Below are positions 35,809 through 44,209 of a DNA stretch of 64,000 bases, piece after piece. Location of the stretch: NCBI GenBank assembly GCA_038900335.1, contig JBBMRB010000002.1:1-64000 (forward strand), in the 5' to 3' direction. Position 1 is the stretch's first letter, and each line of letters opens with the position of its first letter. This stretch comes from Rs1 sp038900335. Its GTDB lineage: Bacteria; Pseudomonadota; Gammaproteobacteria; Pseudomonadales; Balneatricaceae. Under the pieces are notes generated by a model. It saw only the letters and a program-made list of their open reading frames with translations. It was not told the origin of the DNA and searched no databases. Both the position numbers and the translations under genes were made by a program.

Positions 35809-37401
35809 TTATTTTAAATCAACATTGTGGAAATGATGACCACCTAAAGGATCAATCGTGTAACCAGTGACTTTAGCACTGACCGGCATAAACACCGTAC
35901 TGTGAGCAATTGTTGCCCAAGGCGCTTCTTTTTTGAATATCTGCTGGGCTTTTTCATAAGCCGCTGAACGCAATGCTGGGTCTGTTGTGATTAAAGCCTC
36001 TTGTAATTGCGCTTCAAACTCATCATCACACCATCTCGCACGGTTAGTGCCGTTATCCTTAGCACTACAGCCTAAAAGTACTCGCAAGAAGTTATCCGGG
36101 TCACCATTATCACCAGTCCAACCTAGCAATACTGTATCATGTTCGCCTGCTTTAGAACGCTTTAGGTACTCGCCCCATTCAAATGTCACGATTTCAGCTT
36201 CAACACCAATTTTAGCCCAATCTGATTGAATCAACTCGGCCATTTTACGAGCATCAGGATTATATGGACGCTGTACCGGCATTGCCCAGATATTGGTTTT
36301 GAAACCAGAAACACCCGCTTCTTTTAATAAAGCTTTTGCTTTATCAACATCATAACTGTCATCAACTGTTGAATTGTCATAAGACCAGATAGTTGGCGGA
36401 ATCGGATTTTTAGCAACGGTTGCGTAACCGTTAAAGACCACTTCTTTGATCGCCTCTTTGTTCATAGCATAGTTCAGTGCTTTACGAACACGCGCATCTT
36501 TAAATTTTTCTTTCTCTGTATTATAAGCCAGATAACCGACGTTCAAACCTTCTTGCTGCATTAAAGTAATGCTTTCATCTTTTTTGATATCGTCAAGGTC
36601 AGCAGGATTTGGATATGGCATTGCATGACACTCACCTGCTTTCATTTTTTGTAAACGCACAGAGGCATCTGTCGTGATAGCGAAAATCAAATTATCGATT
36701 TTTGCTTTCTCGCCCCAATATTGTTTATTGTTAGCATAGCGAATAACAGCGTCTTTTTTATAACCAACGAACTGAAAAGGTCCGGTACCAATTGGGTTTT
36801 GGTTTAAATCACCTAGGTTATTGTCTTTAACTAGTTTGTCAGCATATTCGGCAGATTGAATAGATGCAAAGTCCATCGCTAAATTTGCCATGATCGGCGC
36901 TTCTGCGTGATCTAAAACAAATTTAACTGTCATATCATCAACTTTGACGATTTCTTTTATTAAATTACCCATATCCATTGCTGTGAAATATTCAAATTTA
37001 CCATTGGCATGCTTATAAAATGGATTCTCGGTATCCATTTGACGCGTAAAGGTAAAGATGATGTCATCAGCGTTTAAATCACGCGTAGGAGTGAAGGCTT
37101 TTGTACTATGAAACTTAACACCTGTACGAAGCTTAAATGTTATTTCTTTTCCATCTTCAGAGACAATCCAGCTTTCTGCAACCCCTGGTAAAACTTCAGT
37201 TGTGCCTGTTTTAAAATTAACAAGGCCATCAAACATTGGCTTTGATGATGCGTCAAAAGTAGTGCCCGATGTATAGAGCGCCGCATCGAAACCTTCAGGA
37301 CTTCCTTCAGAACAATAAACGAATGTTTTAGCCGCCATTGCCTGCCCAGATACGATAACACCACTGGCAAGTATTGATGCAGCTATAATGCTTTTCTTCA
37401 T
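35809..37401 (-). CDS. dppA: Dipeptide-binding protein DppA
   Basis: DppA is the periplasmic dipeptide (and sometimes heme) binding component. The 530 residues begin with a signal peptide ending GQAMA. The mature protein starts KTFVYCSEGSPEGFDAALY and keeps segments nearly identical to E. coli DppA: NQNPIGTGPFQF, AMPVQRPYNPDARKMAE, WTGDNGDPDNF and DPLGGHHFHNV. It is the promoter-proximal gene of dppA-dppB-dppC-dppDF. The 565-base region upstream presumably holds its promoter. Confidence 0.97.
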   Translation of the reverse strand: MKKSIIAASILASGVIVSGQAMAAKTFVYCSEGSPEGFDAALYTSGTTFDASSKPMFDGLVNFKTGTTEVLPGVAESWIVSEDGKEITFKLRTGVKFHSTKAFTPTRDLNADDIIFTFTRQMDTENPFYKHANGKFEYFTAMDMGNLIKEIVKVDDMTVKFVLDHAEAPIMANLAMDFASIQSAEYADKLVKDNNLGDLNQNPIGTGPFQFVGYKKDAVIRYANNKQYWGEKAKIDNLIFAITTDASVRLQKMKAGECHAMPYPNPADLDDIKKDESITLMQQEGLNVGYLAYNTEKEKFKDARVRKALNYAMNKEAIKEVVFNGYATVAKNPIPPTIWSYDNSTVDDSYDVDKAKALLKEAGVSGFKTNIWAMPVQRPYNPDARKMAELIQSDWAKIGVEAEIVTFEWGEYLKRSKAGEHDTVLLGWTGDNGDPDNFLRVLLGCSAKDNGTNRARWCDDEFEAQLQEALITTDPALRSAAYEKAQQIFKKEAPWATIAHSTVFMPVSAKVTGYTIDPLGGHHFHNVDLK

Positions 37402-37929
37402 GATTTCCCCTTAAATAAGCTATTTAATACTATTAGAATAATTTCAATCCATCGTCAATAGTTTTTTAGCCACTATTATTTTTTGATTTTTTAAATCAAT
37501 CTTTATTCTGCATGAGATATTTTTTCTGTCAAGCGCCCTTATAGCAAAATTAAGTTTGATAAAATCAGTAATAACAGTGTTTTTTATGGGTTCAGTAAAA
37601 AACAGGTAATTTTCTAGTTTTTAATTGTATTATTTATAACCTAAAAACCCCTTTTCTAGCGGCGAAAAGTATACTACCACTTCATTTGAAAAGTACTTAA
37701 CCACCTGCTAGATAACATATTTTTTTCAATTTATCGCGACCTAAACAATTAGTAACAACCGTTATTAACCAAATAGTTAGAAAGCAGCAAAAATAACAAA
37801 AAGCAACTTTCTCATAGATCAAAAAAACATGAAAAAAACAAAAACCAAAACTATTAGATATAAAAAAAGTAAATGTTTTCAATATTAAATTGCGTTAATT
37901 ACATTTTTTTAATTTTAGAAGATAAAAAA
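37402..37929. other. Long AT-rich intergenic region upstream of dppA
   Basis: About 530 bases of very AT-rich sequence separate dppA from the terminator of the bacterioferritin operon. A 61-codon open frame on the minus strand (37697-37882) is hydrophobic and low-complexity with no ribosome site, so I do not call it a gene. The region should hold the dppA promoter and may have space for regulatory sites, but I recognise none. Confidence 0.5.
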
Positions 37930-37946
37930 GGCGAGTAAAACTCGCC
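37930..37946 (-). terminator. Intrinsic terminator after bacterioferritin genes
   Basis: A 7-bp stem ggcgagt/actcgcc with an AAA loop is followed on the minus strand by CTTTTTTATC, about 20 bases past the stop codon of the distal bacterioferritin gene. Confidence 0.88.
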
Positions 37947-37966
37947 ACTAACAATATTTTTAATAT

Positions 37967-38434
37967 TTACATTTGAGATTGTAAGTAGTTCTGCAGGCCA
38001 ATACGGTTTATTAAACCTAACTGCTTTTCTAACCAGTAAGCATGATCTTCTTCAGTATCATCAAGTAATTTTTCTAAAATTTCTCGCGTTTGATAATCCT
38101 GTTCTGTTTCACAGATTGCTATCGCTTTCTTTAATGATGTTACAACTGCATATTCAATATCTAAATCACTTTGCAACATAGAAGGCACATCCGTACCGAC
38201 ATTAATTGGCTCTCTTGTTACCATATCTGGGCGCCCTTCTAAAAACAAAATACGCTCTATTAATAATTGCGCATGCCCTTTTTCATCATCAAATTCATGG
38301 GCAATTCTGGCCTGCAATTTGCCTAAGCCCCAGTCATCATACATACAAGAGTGAATAAAATATTGATCCATTGCTGCCAGCTCACTTGCCAATAGTATAT
38401 TGAGCTGTTCAATTACAATTGCACTACCTTTCAT
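37967..38434 (-). CDS. Bacterioferritin subunit with intact ferroxidase centre, lacking the haem methionine
   Basis: Bacterioferritin stores iron in a 24-subunit shell. Aligned by eye to E. coli Bfr, this 155-residue subunit keeps all six ferroxidase ligands: the equivalents of E18 (SELAAMDQ), E51 and H54 (DDEKGHAQ), E94 (DIEY), E127 and H130 (TEEDHAYWLE). The haem-ligating Met52 position is lysine, so it probably cannot bind inter-subunit haem itself. The gene starts 2 bases after the neighbouring bacterioferritin gene ends, so the two are co-expressed. The partner has the opposite pattern, implying a mixed shell. Confidence 0.93.
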   Translation of the reverse strand: MKGSAIVIEQLNILLASELAAMDQYFIHSCMYDDWGLGKLQARIAHEFDDEKGHAQLLIERILFLEGRPDMVTREPINVGTDVPSMLQSDLDIEYAVVTSLKKAIAICETEQDYQTREILEKLLDDTEEDHAYWLEKQLGLINRIGLQNYLQSQM

Positions 38435-38436
38435 AA

Positions 38437-38922
38437 CTATTCTCCTATCTGCGATTGTAGGTAATTTTGAATGCCGATTTCAGCAATTAAATATTGTTGT
38501 GCTTCTATCCAATCCAAGTGATCTTCTTCATAGTGCAATAGAGCTTGCAATAAATCTCGCGTCACATAATCTTGCTTTTGCTCACACAAGGCGATAGCTG
38601 TACGAAGTATCTGCATCAAATCATTTTGTAGTACTAAATCACAAGCAAGCATCTCAGTCGTTTCTTCGCCAATTCGCAAACGCTCTAAATGCTGTAAATT
38701 AGGCAGGCCCTGTAAAAATAAAATACGCTCAATCAAATCATCTGACTGCTTCATATCTTTTATGGACTTTTTATATGAGCGGTTATTTAATAGCTCTAAT
38801 CCCCAATTTTTATACATTCTTGCATGTAAAAAATATTGGTTTATCGATGTTAACTTCAGTGTTAACACCTTATTTAGTTGGCCTAAAACCTCTTTATCAC
38901 CCTGCATTAGGACGTTCCTCAT
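38437..38922 (-). CDS. Bacterioferritin subunit with haem methionine but degraded ferroxidase centre
   Basis: This 161-residue protein is clearly bacterioferritin (INQYFLHARMYKNWGL, DLIERILFLQGLPNL, GIQNYLQSQIGE). By eye alignment to E. coli Bfr, E18 is replaced by K, E51 by D, H54 by Q and E94 by Q, so the di-iron site should be inactive. Met52 (KDMKQSD) is present, so it can ligate haem. It is the promoter-proximal gene of the pair, downstream of a Fur-like box and opposite bfd. Two-subunit bacterioferritins with this division of labour are known from other proteobacteria. Confidence 0.93.
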   Translation of the reverse strand: MRNVLMQGDKEVLGQLNKVLTLKLTSINQYFLHARMYKNWGLELLNNRSYKKSIKDMKQSDDLIERILFLQGLPNLQHLERLRIGEETTEMLACDLVLQNDLMQILRTAIALCEQKQDYVTRDLLQALLHYEEDHLDWIEAQQYLIAEIGIQNYLQSQIGE

Positions 38923-39008
38923 TTATAGCAATAATATCATTTGTCTAAAAATAGCATACCAAGGGTCATAAATATAATATTTTCCTGTTTAATTTCAATA
39001 TGTTATTT

Positions 39009-39027
39009 AATGATAATCCCTATCATT
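39009..39027. promoter_or_regulatory. Probable Fur box between bacterioferritin genes and bfd
   Basis: The palindrome AATGATA-N5-TATCATT contains tgataatccctatca (39011-39025), which matches the Fur core TGATAATNATTATCA at 13 of 15 positions. It lies in the 220-base divergent promoter region between the bacterioferritin genes and bfd. A weaker similar stretch (aatcattattatt) lies around 39090-39104. Confidence 0.65.
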
Positions 39028-39142
39028 TCGTTTTCCATGCACTATTGTACATAAACATATATATACAAATACTTGTTGTAATTATAACAAGAATCATTAT
39101 TATTAAGCTTACTGTTTTATAACCTATGATGTATGGTCACTT

Positions 39143-39319
39143 ATGTATATTTGTATTTGTAATGCTGTCACTGATAAGCAAATAAAAGCTCATGTTAAAC
39201 AGGGTGTTAGATCTTTGCGTGATTTAAATAAATCAATCTGTGTGGGCAACCAATGCGGGAAATGTACCTGTGAAGCGAAAAGAGTGATTAAATCTGAACT
39301 CATGGATATCGCCGTTTAG
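39143..39319 (+). CDS. bfd: Bacterioferritin-associated ferredoxin Bfd
   Basis: This short gene encodes 58 residues beginning MYICICNAVTDKQIKAHV and containing VGNQCGKCTCEAK. The four cysteines at positions 4, 6, 38 and 41 match the 2Fe-2S ligands of E. coli Bfd, as do the flanking residues. Bfd reduces the bacterioferritin core through its haem to release iron. It is divergent from the two bacterioferritin genes and shares a Fur-like box with them, as expected for expression under iron starvation. I see no strong ribosome site before the ATG. Confidence 0.93.
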   Translation: MYICICNAVTDKQIKAHVKQGVRSLRDLNKSICVGNQCGKCTCEAKRVIKSELMDIAV

Positions 39320-39525
39320 CAATAAAACGCGCTGAATACTTTAACGACTCATTTGCTTAGCGTGGGAAGATATCTCCCCTGTTACAATACTGCCTACTAG
39401 CTTAAACTCATTGTTGCTACTTCTAGGCTCACACGCTATAGCTATTCACCACTTGATAGCCAATATTAGCAATAGCTAACAGCCTTAATTAAATACATCT
39501 AAGTTTTAATGAAGCTATTATAAAC

Positions 39526-39554
39526 AACAAGAGGCGCTTTACACACCTCTTGTT
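39526..39554 (-). terminator. Hairpin after the alanine symporter gene
   Basis: A 9-bp stem aacaagagg/cctcttgtt with an 11-base loop lies just past the symporter stop codon. The trailing minus-strand sequence TGTTTATAAT is only weakly T-rich. It is probably a terminator for the symporter gene. Confidence 0.6.
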
Positions 39555-39571
39555 ATTACTAGCAGGTAATA

Positions 39572-40999
39572 CTATTTATAGTCTTTACCCCAAATTTCTT
39601 TATCTATATCAAGATCTTTAAAATCATCAGCTGCTAATACCGGACGATCAACACCATTTTTTAGCTGTTTTCTAAAATCAGTAATTAAACGAAGTGCTGT
39701 TGGGAACAACATCATCAATGCCAATAAGTTGACTAGAGCCAATATTCCCATTAAAGGATCTGAGAAGAAGAATATAAAGGTGGCACCAGGTGCCACCGCC
39801 CCTAGGAAAACAACAGCCATGACCACAACTCGCAATACGTTTAATGACATTGGGCTGCGAGTTAAAATTTGCAGTGCGTTCTCACCTAAGTAGTAATTAT
39901 AAATGATAGAGCTAAAAGCAAATAACAATATTGCAGCCGTTAAGAAATATTGTGTCCAAGTACCTAAATGAGCGACCAGTGTTTGCTGAGTTAAAACAAT
40001 GCCATCAACACCTTGCGCACCCGGGACATAAACGTCACCCAGTAGTATAACCAACGCAGTACATGTACAAATAATCATTGTATCAATAAACACTGATAGC
40101 GATTGCGTAATACCTTGACTCACAGGGTGGCGAACATCTGCTGTTGCAGCAACATTAGGAGCAGAACCTAGGCCAGCCTCATTTGAGAACAAGCCACGCT
40201 TTAAGCCTTGAGCTAATGCAGCACCCATACCACCGCCCACGGCTTCTTCTAGCCCAAATGCGTTTTTGAAGATACTAATAAGCACTGCTGGTACATCACC
40301 GATATTAATGGCAATGATAAATATAGCCATAACCAAATAACTGATCGCCATAATAGGTACGACAATATCAGTGGCTTTAGCGATGCGTTTAATACCGCCA
40401 AACACAATAAAACCAGCAATAACTGTTAATAGCACACCCGTCCAAATACGCTCTATACCCAGGCTATCTAGCGCAGCACCTGCTACTGTATTACCCTGAA
40501 AGGCATTAAAACCAATAGCAAAAGCAGCGATTAAACACACGGCATAGACCACCGCTAACCAGCGATATTGCTCACCTAAACCGCGTAGAATATAAGACGC
40601 AGGACCACCGCGGAAGGTACCGTCAGTATCTTTGTATTTGTATAGCTGCGCTAATGAGCACTCAACTAAACTCGTTGCCATACCGACTAAAGCAATAGCC
40701 CACATCCAAAAGACAGCACCTGGACCTCCCAAACTAATCGCCACGGCAACACCTGCAATATTACCACCGCCAACACGCCCCCCCACTGACAATAGCAATG
40801 CAGCGCGCCCGGATATTGCATCAGGATCTGGCGATTGATTTTTTGCCGACAATACTCTAAACATACGTTTAAAATATTCTATTTGGACAAAACCTGTCGC
40901 CACTGTAATAAATAAGCCTAACACCACTAGGATAGGGATTAATGACCAGCCCCAAGTCAAATCGTTAATAACCCCAAAAAAAGATTCTATATATTGCAT
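39572..40999 (-). CDS. Sodium:alanine symporter family protein (AgcS)
   Basis: This 475-residue protein of the alanine or glycine:cation symporter family has about eleven membrane helices. Diagnostic motifs are GGRVGGGNIAGVAVAISLGGPGAVFWMW (about residues 72-98), FRGGPASYILRGLG, and GLFSNEAGLGSAPNVAATAD (about 268-287). The family imports alanine or glycine with sodium. The substrate specificity of this member is not certain. It is monocistronic, with a divergent M24 peptidase gene 289 bases away. Confidence 0.93.
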   Translation of the reverse strand: MQYIESFFGVINDLTWGWSLIPILVVLGLFITVATGFVQIEYFKRMFRVLSAKNQSPDPDAISGRAALLLSVGGRVGGGNIAGVAVAISLGGPGAVFWMWAIALVGMATSLVECSLAQLYKYKDTDGTFRGGPASYILRGLGEQYRWLAVVYAVCLIAAFAIGFNAFQGNTVAGAALDSLGIERIWTGVLLTVIAGFIVFGGIKRIAKATDIVVPIMAISYLVMAIFIIAINIGDVPAVLISIFKNAFGLEEAVGGGMGAALAQGLKRGLFSNEAGLGSAPNVAATADVRHPVSQGITQSLSVFIDTMIICTCTALVILLGDVYVPGAQGVDGIVLTQQTLVAHLGTWTQYFLTAAILLFAFSSIIYNYYLGENALQILTRSPMSLNVLRVVVMAVVFLGAVAPGATFIFFFSDPLMGILALVNLLALMMLFPTALRLITDFRKQLKNGVDRPVLAADDFKDLDIDKEIWGKDYK

Positions 41000-41288
41000 A
41001 ACACCTCTGTGCTTTTTATATTTTACATGTTGAAACGCTATTAATCACAACAGCGCGGTTTTTCACTATTCTACAGTATTTGGTTTATTCTACGTTAACA
41101 TCAATATCACTCAGACCCATCTAACTAACACTACAGGGTAAACTGACGGCTAAATCTGCAGATAATTGCAAAATATTTACAATTATTAATAAAATGCAGC
41201 TGATGTATGACAAAAATGATTAAGCTCTAGCTAATTGTTGTTAAAGTACAGCTATCTTAATATGACCAATTTGAAGTGGAGAAATAAT

Positions 41289-42506
41289 TTGACTATCGGT
41301 GTCGGCGGCTCTAACGCACAGCAGGAATTAGCAAAATTAACCAACCAATGTTTAGATATACAACCTATTTCTGATCGAGAGTATAAGGCGCGTATCAGTA
41401 AAGCACAGCAACTTATGCACCGTAATAATTTAGCGGCTATTTACTTGAACGCTGGGACCAATTTATTTTATTTTACAGGTACCAGATGGCACGCCAGTGA
41501 GCGAATGGTGGGAGCAATACTAACCGCCGCTGGCCAGCTTGTTTATATAGCGCCTTTTTTTGAACAAGGTACCATTTTAAAATTCATGGGTATCGATGGC
41601 GACATTGCCCCCTGGCAGGAACATGAAAGCCCTTATACTTTATTTTGCCAGACATTAAAGACCCTTGGGGTAAGTGAAGGTAATATTGGTATTGATGAAT
41701 CAACCCCTTTCTTTATCGTTGATGGCATTAACCAATGTGCAAAACCATATACTTTAACTAGTGCAAAAACAGTTACTGGCGGTTGTAGAGCAATAAAATC
41801 GGCGAATGAACTTGCCTTAATGCAAAAAGCAAAAGACATCACTTTGATTGTTCAACAAAGTACCGCTAAAATTTTAAGAGAAGGCATCACAACTGCAGAA
41901 GTCACAACCTTTATTAATGATGCCCACATTAAACTTGGCGCCGCTAAAGGCTCTTATTTTTGTATCGTGCTGTTTGGCGTAGATTCATCTTTCCCTCATG
42001 GCGTAAAGGAGACAAAAATATTGGAAAAAAATGACATGGTACTGATTGATACAGGCTGTGTGATTGGCAATTATATTTCTGACATTACCCGCAGCTATGT
42101 ATTTGGCGAACCAAGCGAGCAACAACGTCACTATTGGGCGATAGAAAAAACGGCTCAGCAAGTCGCCTTTGACGCCGCTGTTTTAAATTCACCTTGTGCA
42201 AATATTGATATTGCCGCAAGGGACTTCCTAGCAGCTAGTGGCTTAGGCCCAGATTATGAAACACCCGGTTGCCCTCATCGCACCGGTCACGGTATCGGTT
42301 TAGATATACATGAATGGCCCTATCTAAACAGAGCTGATATGACACCACTAGAAGAAGGGATGTGCTTTTCTAACGAGCCAATGCTGGTTATTCCCGATGA
42401 ATACGGTATTCGCTTAGAAGATCATTTTTATATGACCTCTAAAGGGCCCAAGTGGTTTACCCAGCCTTCACACTCTATTGATGACCCTTTTGGCGAGCAA
42501 AGCTAG
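41289..42506 (+). CDS. M24 family metallopeptidase (Xaa-Pro aminopeptidase/dipeptidase-like)
   Basis: This pita-bread-fold peptidase likely cleaves Xaa-Pro or related dipeptides. An N-terminal creatinase-like domain is followed by the catalytic domain with all five metal ligands: D and D in LIDTGCVIGNYISDITRSY, H in HRTGHGIGLDIHEWP, E in SNEPML and E in IRLEDHF. The frame is open from 41235. The TTG at 41289, with GTGGAGA ending about six bases upstream, gives the usual family N-terminus MTIGVGGS and 405 residues, so I prefer it over the ATG at 41262. A large hairpin follows the gene. Confidence 0.9.
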   Translation: MTIGVGGSNAQQELAKLTNQCLDIQPISDREYKARISKAQQLMHRNNLAAIYLNAGTNLFYFTGTRWHASERMVGAILTAAGQLVYIAPFFEQGTILKFMGIDGDIAPWQEHESPYTLFCQTLKTLGVSEGNIGIDESTPFFIVDGINQCAKPYTLTSAKTVTGGCRAIKSANELALMQKAKDITLIVQQSTAKILREGITTAEVTTFINDAHIKLGAAKGSYFCIVLFGVDSSFPHGVKETKILEKNDMVLIDTGCVIGNYISDITRSYVFGEPSEQQRHYWAIEKTAQQVAFDAAVLNSPCANIDIAARDFLAASGLGPDYETPGCPHRTGHGIGLDIHEWPYLNRADMTPLEEGMCFSNEPMLVIPDEYGIRLEDHFYMTSKGPKWFTQPSHSIDDPFGEQS

Positions 42507-42524
42507 ACAACAAAACCATCTTGT

Positions 42525-42572
42525 AAATCGCGAGTTTATTAATGTGTAAAGTTCACACTTAACTCGCGATTT
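42525..42572 (+). terminator. Large hairpin after the M24 peptidase gene
   Basis: A perfect 12-bp outer stem (aaatcgcgagtt/aactcgcgattt) encloses a 24-base loop that can form a small inner stem (gtgt/acac). The plus-strand flank cttgttta is modestly T-rich. It is probably the terminator of the peptidase gene. Confidence 0.65.
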
Positions 42573-42673
42573 CTTGTTTAGAATGTTGTATATTTTAGCT
42601 CATTGGTAATCGCTAGCTCTACAGGAAATAAAATCACTATTATTGGATAACGTCACTTGCAGGTATCCTTTAA

Positions 42674-42943
42674 TTAATGAGTTTTTAAATTAGCAGCAAT
42701 TTCGAGAACGGATTCTCTGTCGATTTGTTTTACATTTAAGACAATAATTAATTGTATAAACAAATCTGCGCCCATAATTCCTCGATTAATTTTATTCCTT
42801 AGGTTAGCACTTGTCTGAACAGTACCTAGATCTGCTAGTAACACACTCAAATCTTCGTATCTAATTTTACGTTTTGACATTTCAGATTTTATCAGTCGAC
42901 TAATAAGTTCACGGTAGTCAATATTTTCATTTAAATCAGCCAT
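42674..42943 (-). CDS. Small DUF6471-like protein, possible helix-turn-helix
   Basis: This 89-residue protein resembles DUF6471: ISRLIKSEMSKRKIRYEDLSVLL followed by SANLRNKINRGIMGADLFIQLI. The pattern looks like an XRE-like helix-turn-helix, so a DNA-binding role is possible but unproven. The ATG at 42943 is followed by a short acidic lead-in. It is divergent from the yjfI-pspA operon with 174 bases between the start codons, so it is a candidate regulator of that operon. Confidence 0.78.
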   Translation of the reverse strand: MADLNENIDYRELISRLIKSEMSKRKIRYEDLSVLLADLGTVQTSANLRNKINRGIMGADLFIQLIIVLNVKQIDRESVLEIAANLKTH

Positions 42944-43034
42944 TAAAGGTACCTTTAAACATTAAAGATTATTATTTTTGTAAAATATAAGTTACAAAAA
43001 AATAAAATAAATTACGAAAAATAGTTATTTTTAC

Positions 43035-43062
43035 TTTACAGATCGTATTTGTTATATATTAT
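43035..43062 (+). promoter_or_regulatory. Probable sigma-70 promoter of the yjfI-pspA operon
   Basis: TTTACA (43035-43040) and TATTAT (43057-43062) each match the sigma-70 consensus at five of six positions, with a 16-base spacer. They lie about 55 bases before the yjfI start codon. I see no sigma-54 type GG-N10-GC element here, unlike the E. coli psp promoter. Confidence 0.5.
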
Positions 43063-43117
43063 AAGCTCTGTCAGCACACGTCTAGTGTCTTGGCTAAATA
43101 CTTTAGGAGAGAAGCAC

Positions 43118-43507
43118 ATGACTTGGGACCTTTCAACTATCGAAGAGTCGCTAAACAAGCAGGATAACTGGGTAGTTCACAGCGAAAATGACTGCTTGTT
43201 TATCACCAATGAAGACGGCCTAGATGCATACATTGCAGTCAGCGGCGCACAAATTGTAGTCGAGTCAATATTGTTCGCGACTAGCGCAGTGGCAAACACT
43301 GTCGGGCTAAACGAGCATATATTGAAAACACATCAAATGTTTCCATTAACGACTATTGGTATTACCACTGTTGAAAATGAAGATTATTATATGGCCTTTG
43401 GTGCATTATCATCACAATCTAAAGAAGCTAGCATCATTATTGAAGTAGAAACATTGTTTGACAATGTCGCTGCATTTCTAGATGCCTACGAAGACTATTT
43501 AAAGTAA
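43118..43507 (+). CDS. yjfI: YjfI family protein (DUF2170)
   Basis: This 129-residue acidic protein matches the YjfI/DUF2170 family, with the segments WDLSTIEESL near the start and the C-terminal VETLFDNVAAFLDAYEDYLK. The frame is open from 43049. The ATG at 43118 with AGGAGAGAAG just upstream is the evident start and gives a length like E. coli YjfI (about 133). Its function is unknown. It is the first gene of an eight-gene operon and lies 12 bases before the PspA-like gene, as in the E. coli yjf cluster. Confidence 0.88.
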   Translation: MTWDLSTIEESLNKQDNWVVHSENDCLFITNEDGLDAYIAVSGAQIVVESILFATSAVANTVGLNEHILKTHQMFPLTTIGITTVENEDYYMAFGALSSQSKEASIIIEVETLFDNVAAFLDAYEDYLK

Positions 43508-43519
43508 AGAGGTACCACC

Positions 43520-44206
43520 ATGAGCGTATGGAAAAGACTAGTAACAGCTGTTAAAGGCGGCGTTAATGAAGCGGCAGAAACTGTTGCAGACAGCCAAGCA
43601 TTGCGTATTTTAGACCAAGAGATTCGCGAAGCTAAGCAAGAGCTGAGAAGCTCTGATCACTCATTAACTCAGATCATGGCGAAACGTAAATTAGCACAAC
43701 AAAAAGTAGCCAGTTTGCAACAATCAACTAGTGAATATGAAGGCCATGCAGCAGCGGCCAGCCAAAAAGGCGATCAGGCATTAGCATTAGATTGTGCACA
43801 AAAAGTGGTTGAGTTGAGAGGCCAAATGGAATCTGAGCAACAGTACGTTGATCAATTTTCAAAATCTGAGACAACGCTAAAAACAAATATTAGCCAAGCG
43901 AAAAACAATTTGCGCCGTATGGAACAACAAGTTGATATGGTCAAGGCAACTGAATCAGTACAAAAAGCACAAGTTGCAGTGTCATCAAGGCACTTAGGTG
44001 CTAACGGTAAAATGAAAACTGCCGCTGAATCACTCTCTCGCATCCAACAAAAGCAGACTCAACGCCAAGCAGAAATGGAAGCGGCATCAGAGCTTGCTGC
44101 CGATGAATCTGGTGATCAACTTGCACAACGTTTACAAAGTGCAGGTATTACTGGCAGCACTTCATCTGCAGATGATGAACTGGCAAGGATTCTCGGTAAA
44201 AAATAA
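43520..44206 (+). CDS. yjfJ: PspA/IM30 family protein (YjfJ-like)
   Basis: PspA-family proteins are ESCRT-III-like coiled-coil proteins that polymerise on and stabilise damaged membranes. This 228-residue protein begins MSVWKRLVTAVKGG and continues as long helices typical of the family (EIREAKQELRSSDHSLTQIMAKRKLA; NNLRRMEQQVDMVKATESVQKA). A final helix carries DDELARILGKK. There is no nearby pspF, pspB or pspC. The gene is embedded in the yjfI/yjfK/yjfL setting rather than the classical psp operon, which makes YjfJ the better comparison. Confidence 0.92.
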   Translation: MSVWKRLVTAVKGGVNEAAETVADSQALRILDQEIREAKQELRSSDHSLTQIMAKRKLAQQKVASLQQSTSEYEGHAAAASQKGDQALALDCAQKVVELRGQMESEQQYVDQFSKSETTLKTNISQAKNNLRRMEQQVDMVKATESVQKAQVAVSSRHLGANGKMKTAAESLSRIQQKQTQRQAEMEAASELAADESGDQLAQRLQSAGITGSTSSADDELARILGKK

Positions 44207-44209
44207 ACA

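Noticed and set aside
37697..37882. Short hydrophobic minus-strand ORF upstream of dppA
   Set aside because: It is of low complexity in very AT-rich sequence, without a ribosome site or recognisable similarity.
39090..39104. Second Fur box before bfd
   Set aside because: The match is partial and the region is AT-rich; only the better palindrome at 39009-39027 is reported as a site.
42525..42572. Terminal inverted repeat of a mobile element
   Set aside because: The arms form one compact hairpin directly after a gene, with no transposase or target duplication nearby; a terminator is the simpler reading.
42944..43117. Sigma-54 promoter for the pspA-like operon
   Set aside because: I looked for GG-N10-GC before yjfI and found none; a sigma-70 pair fits better.
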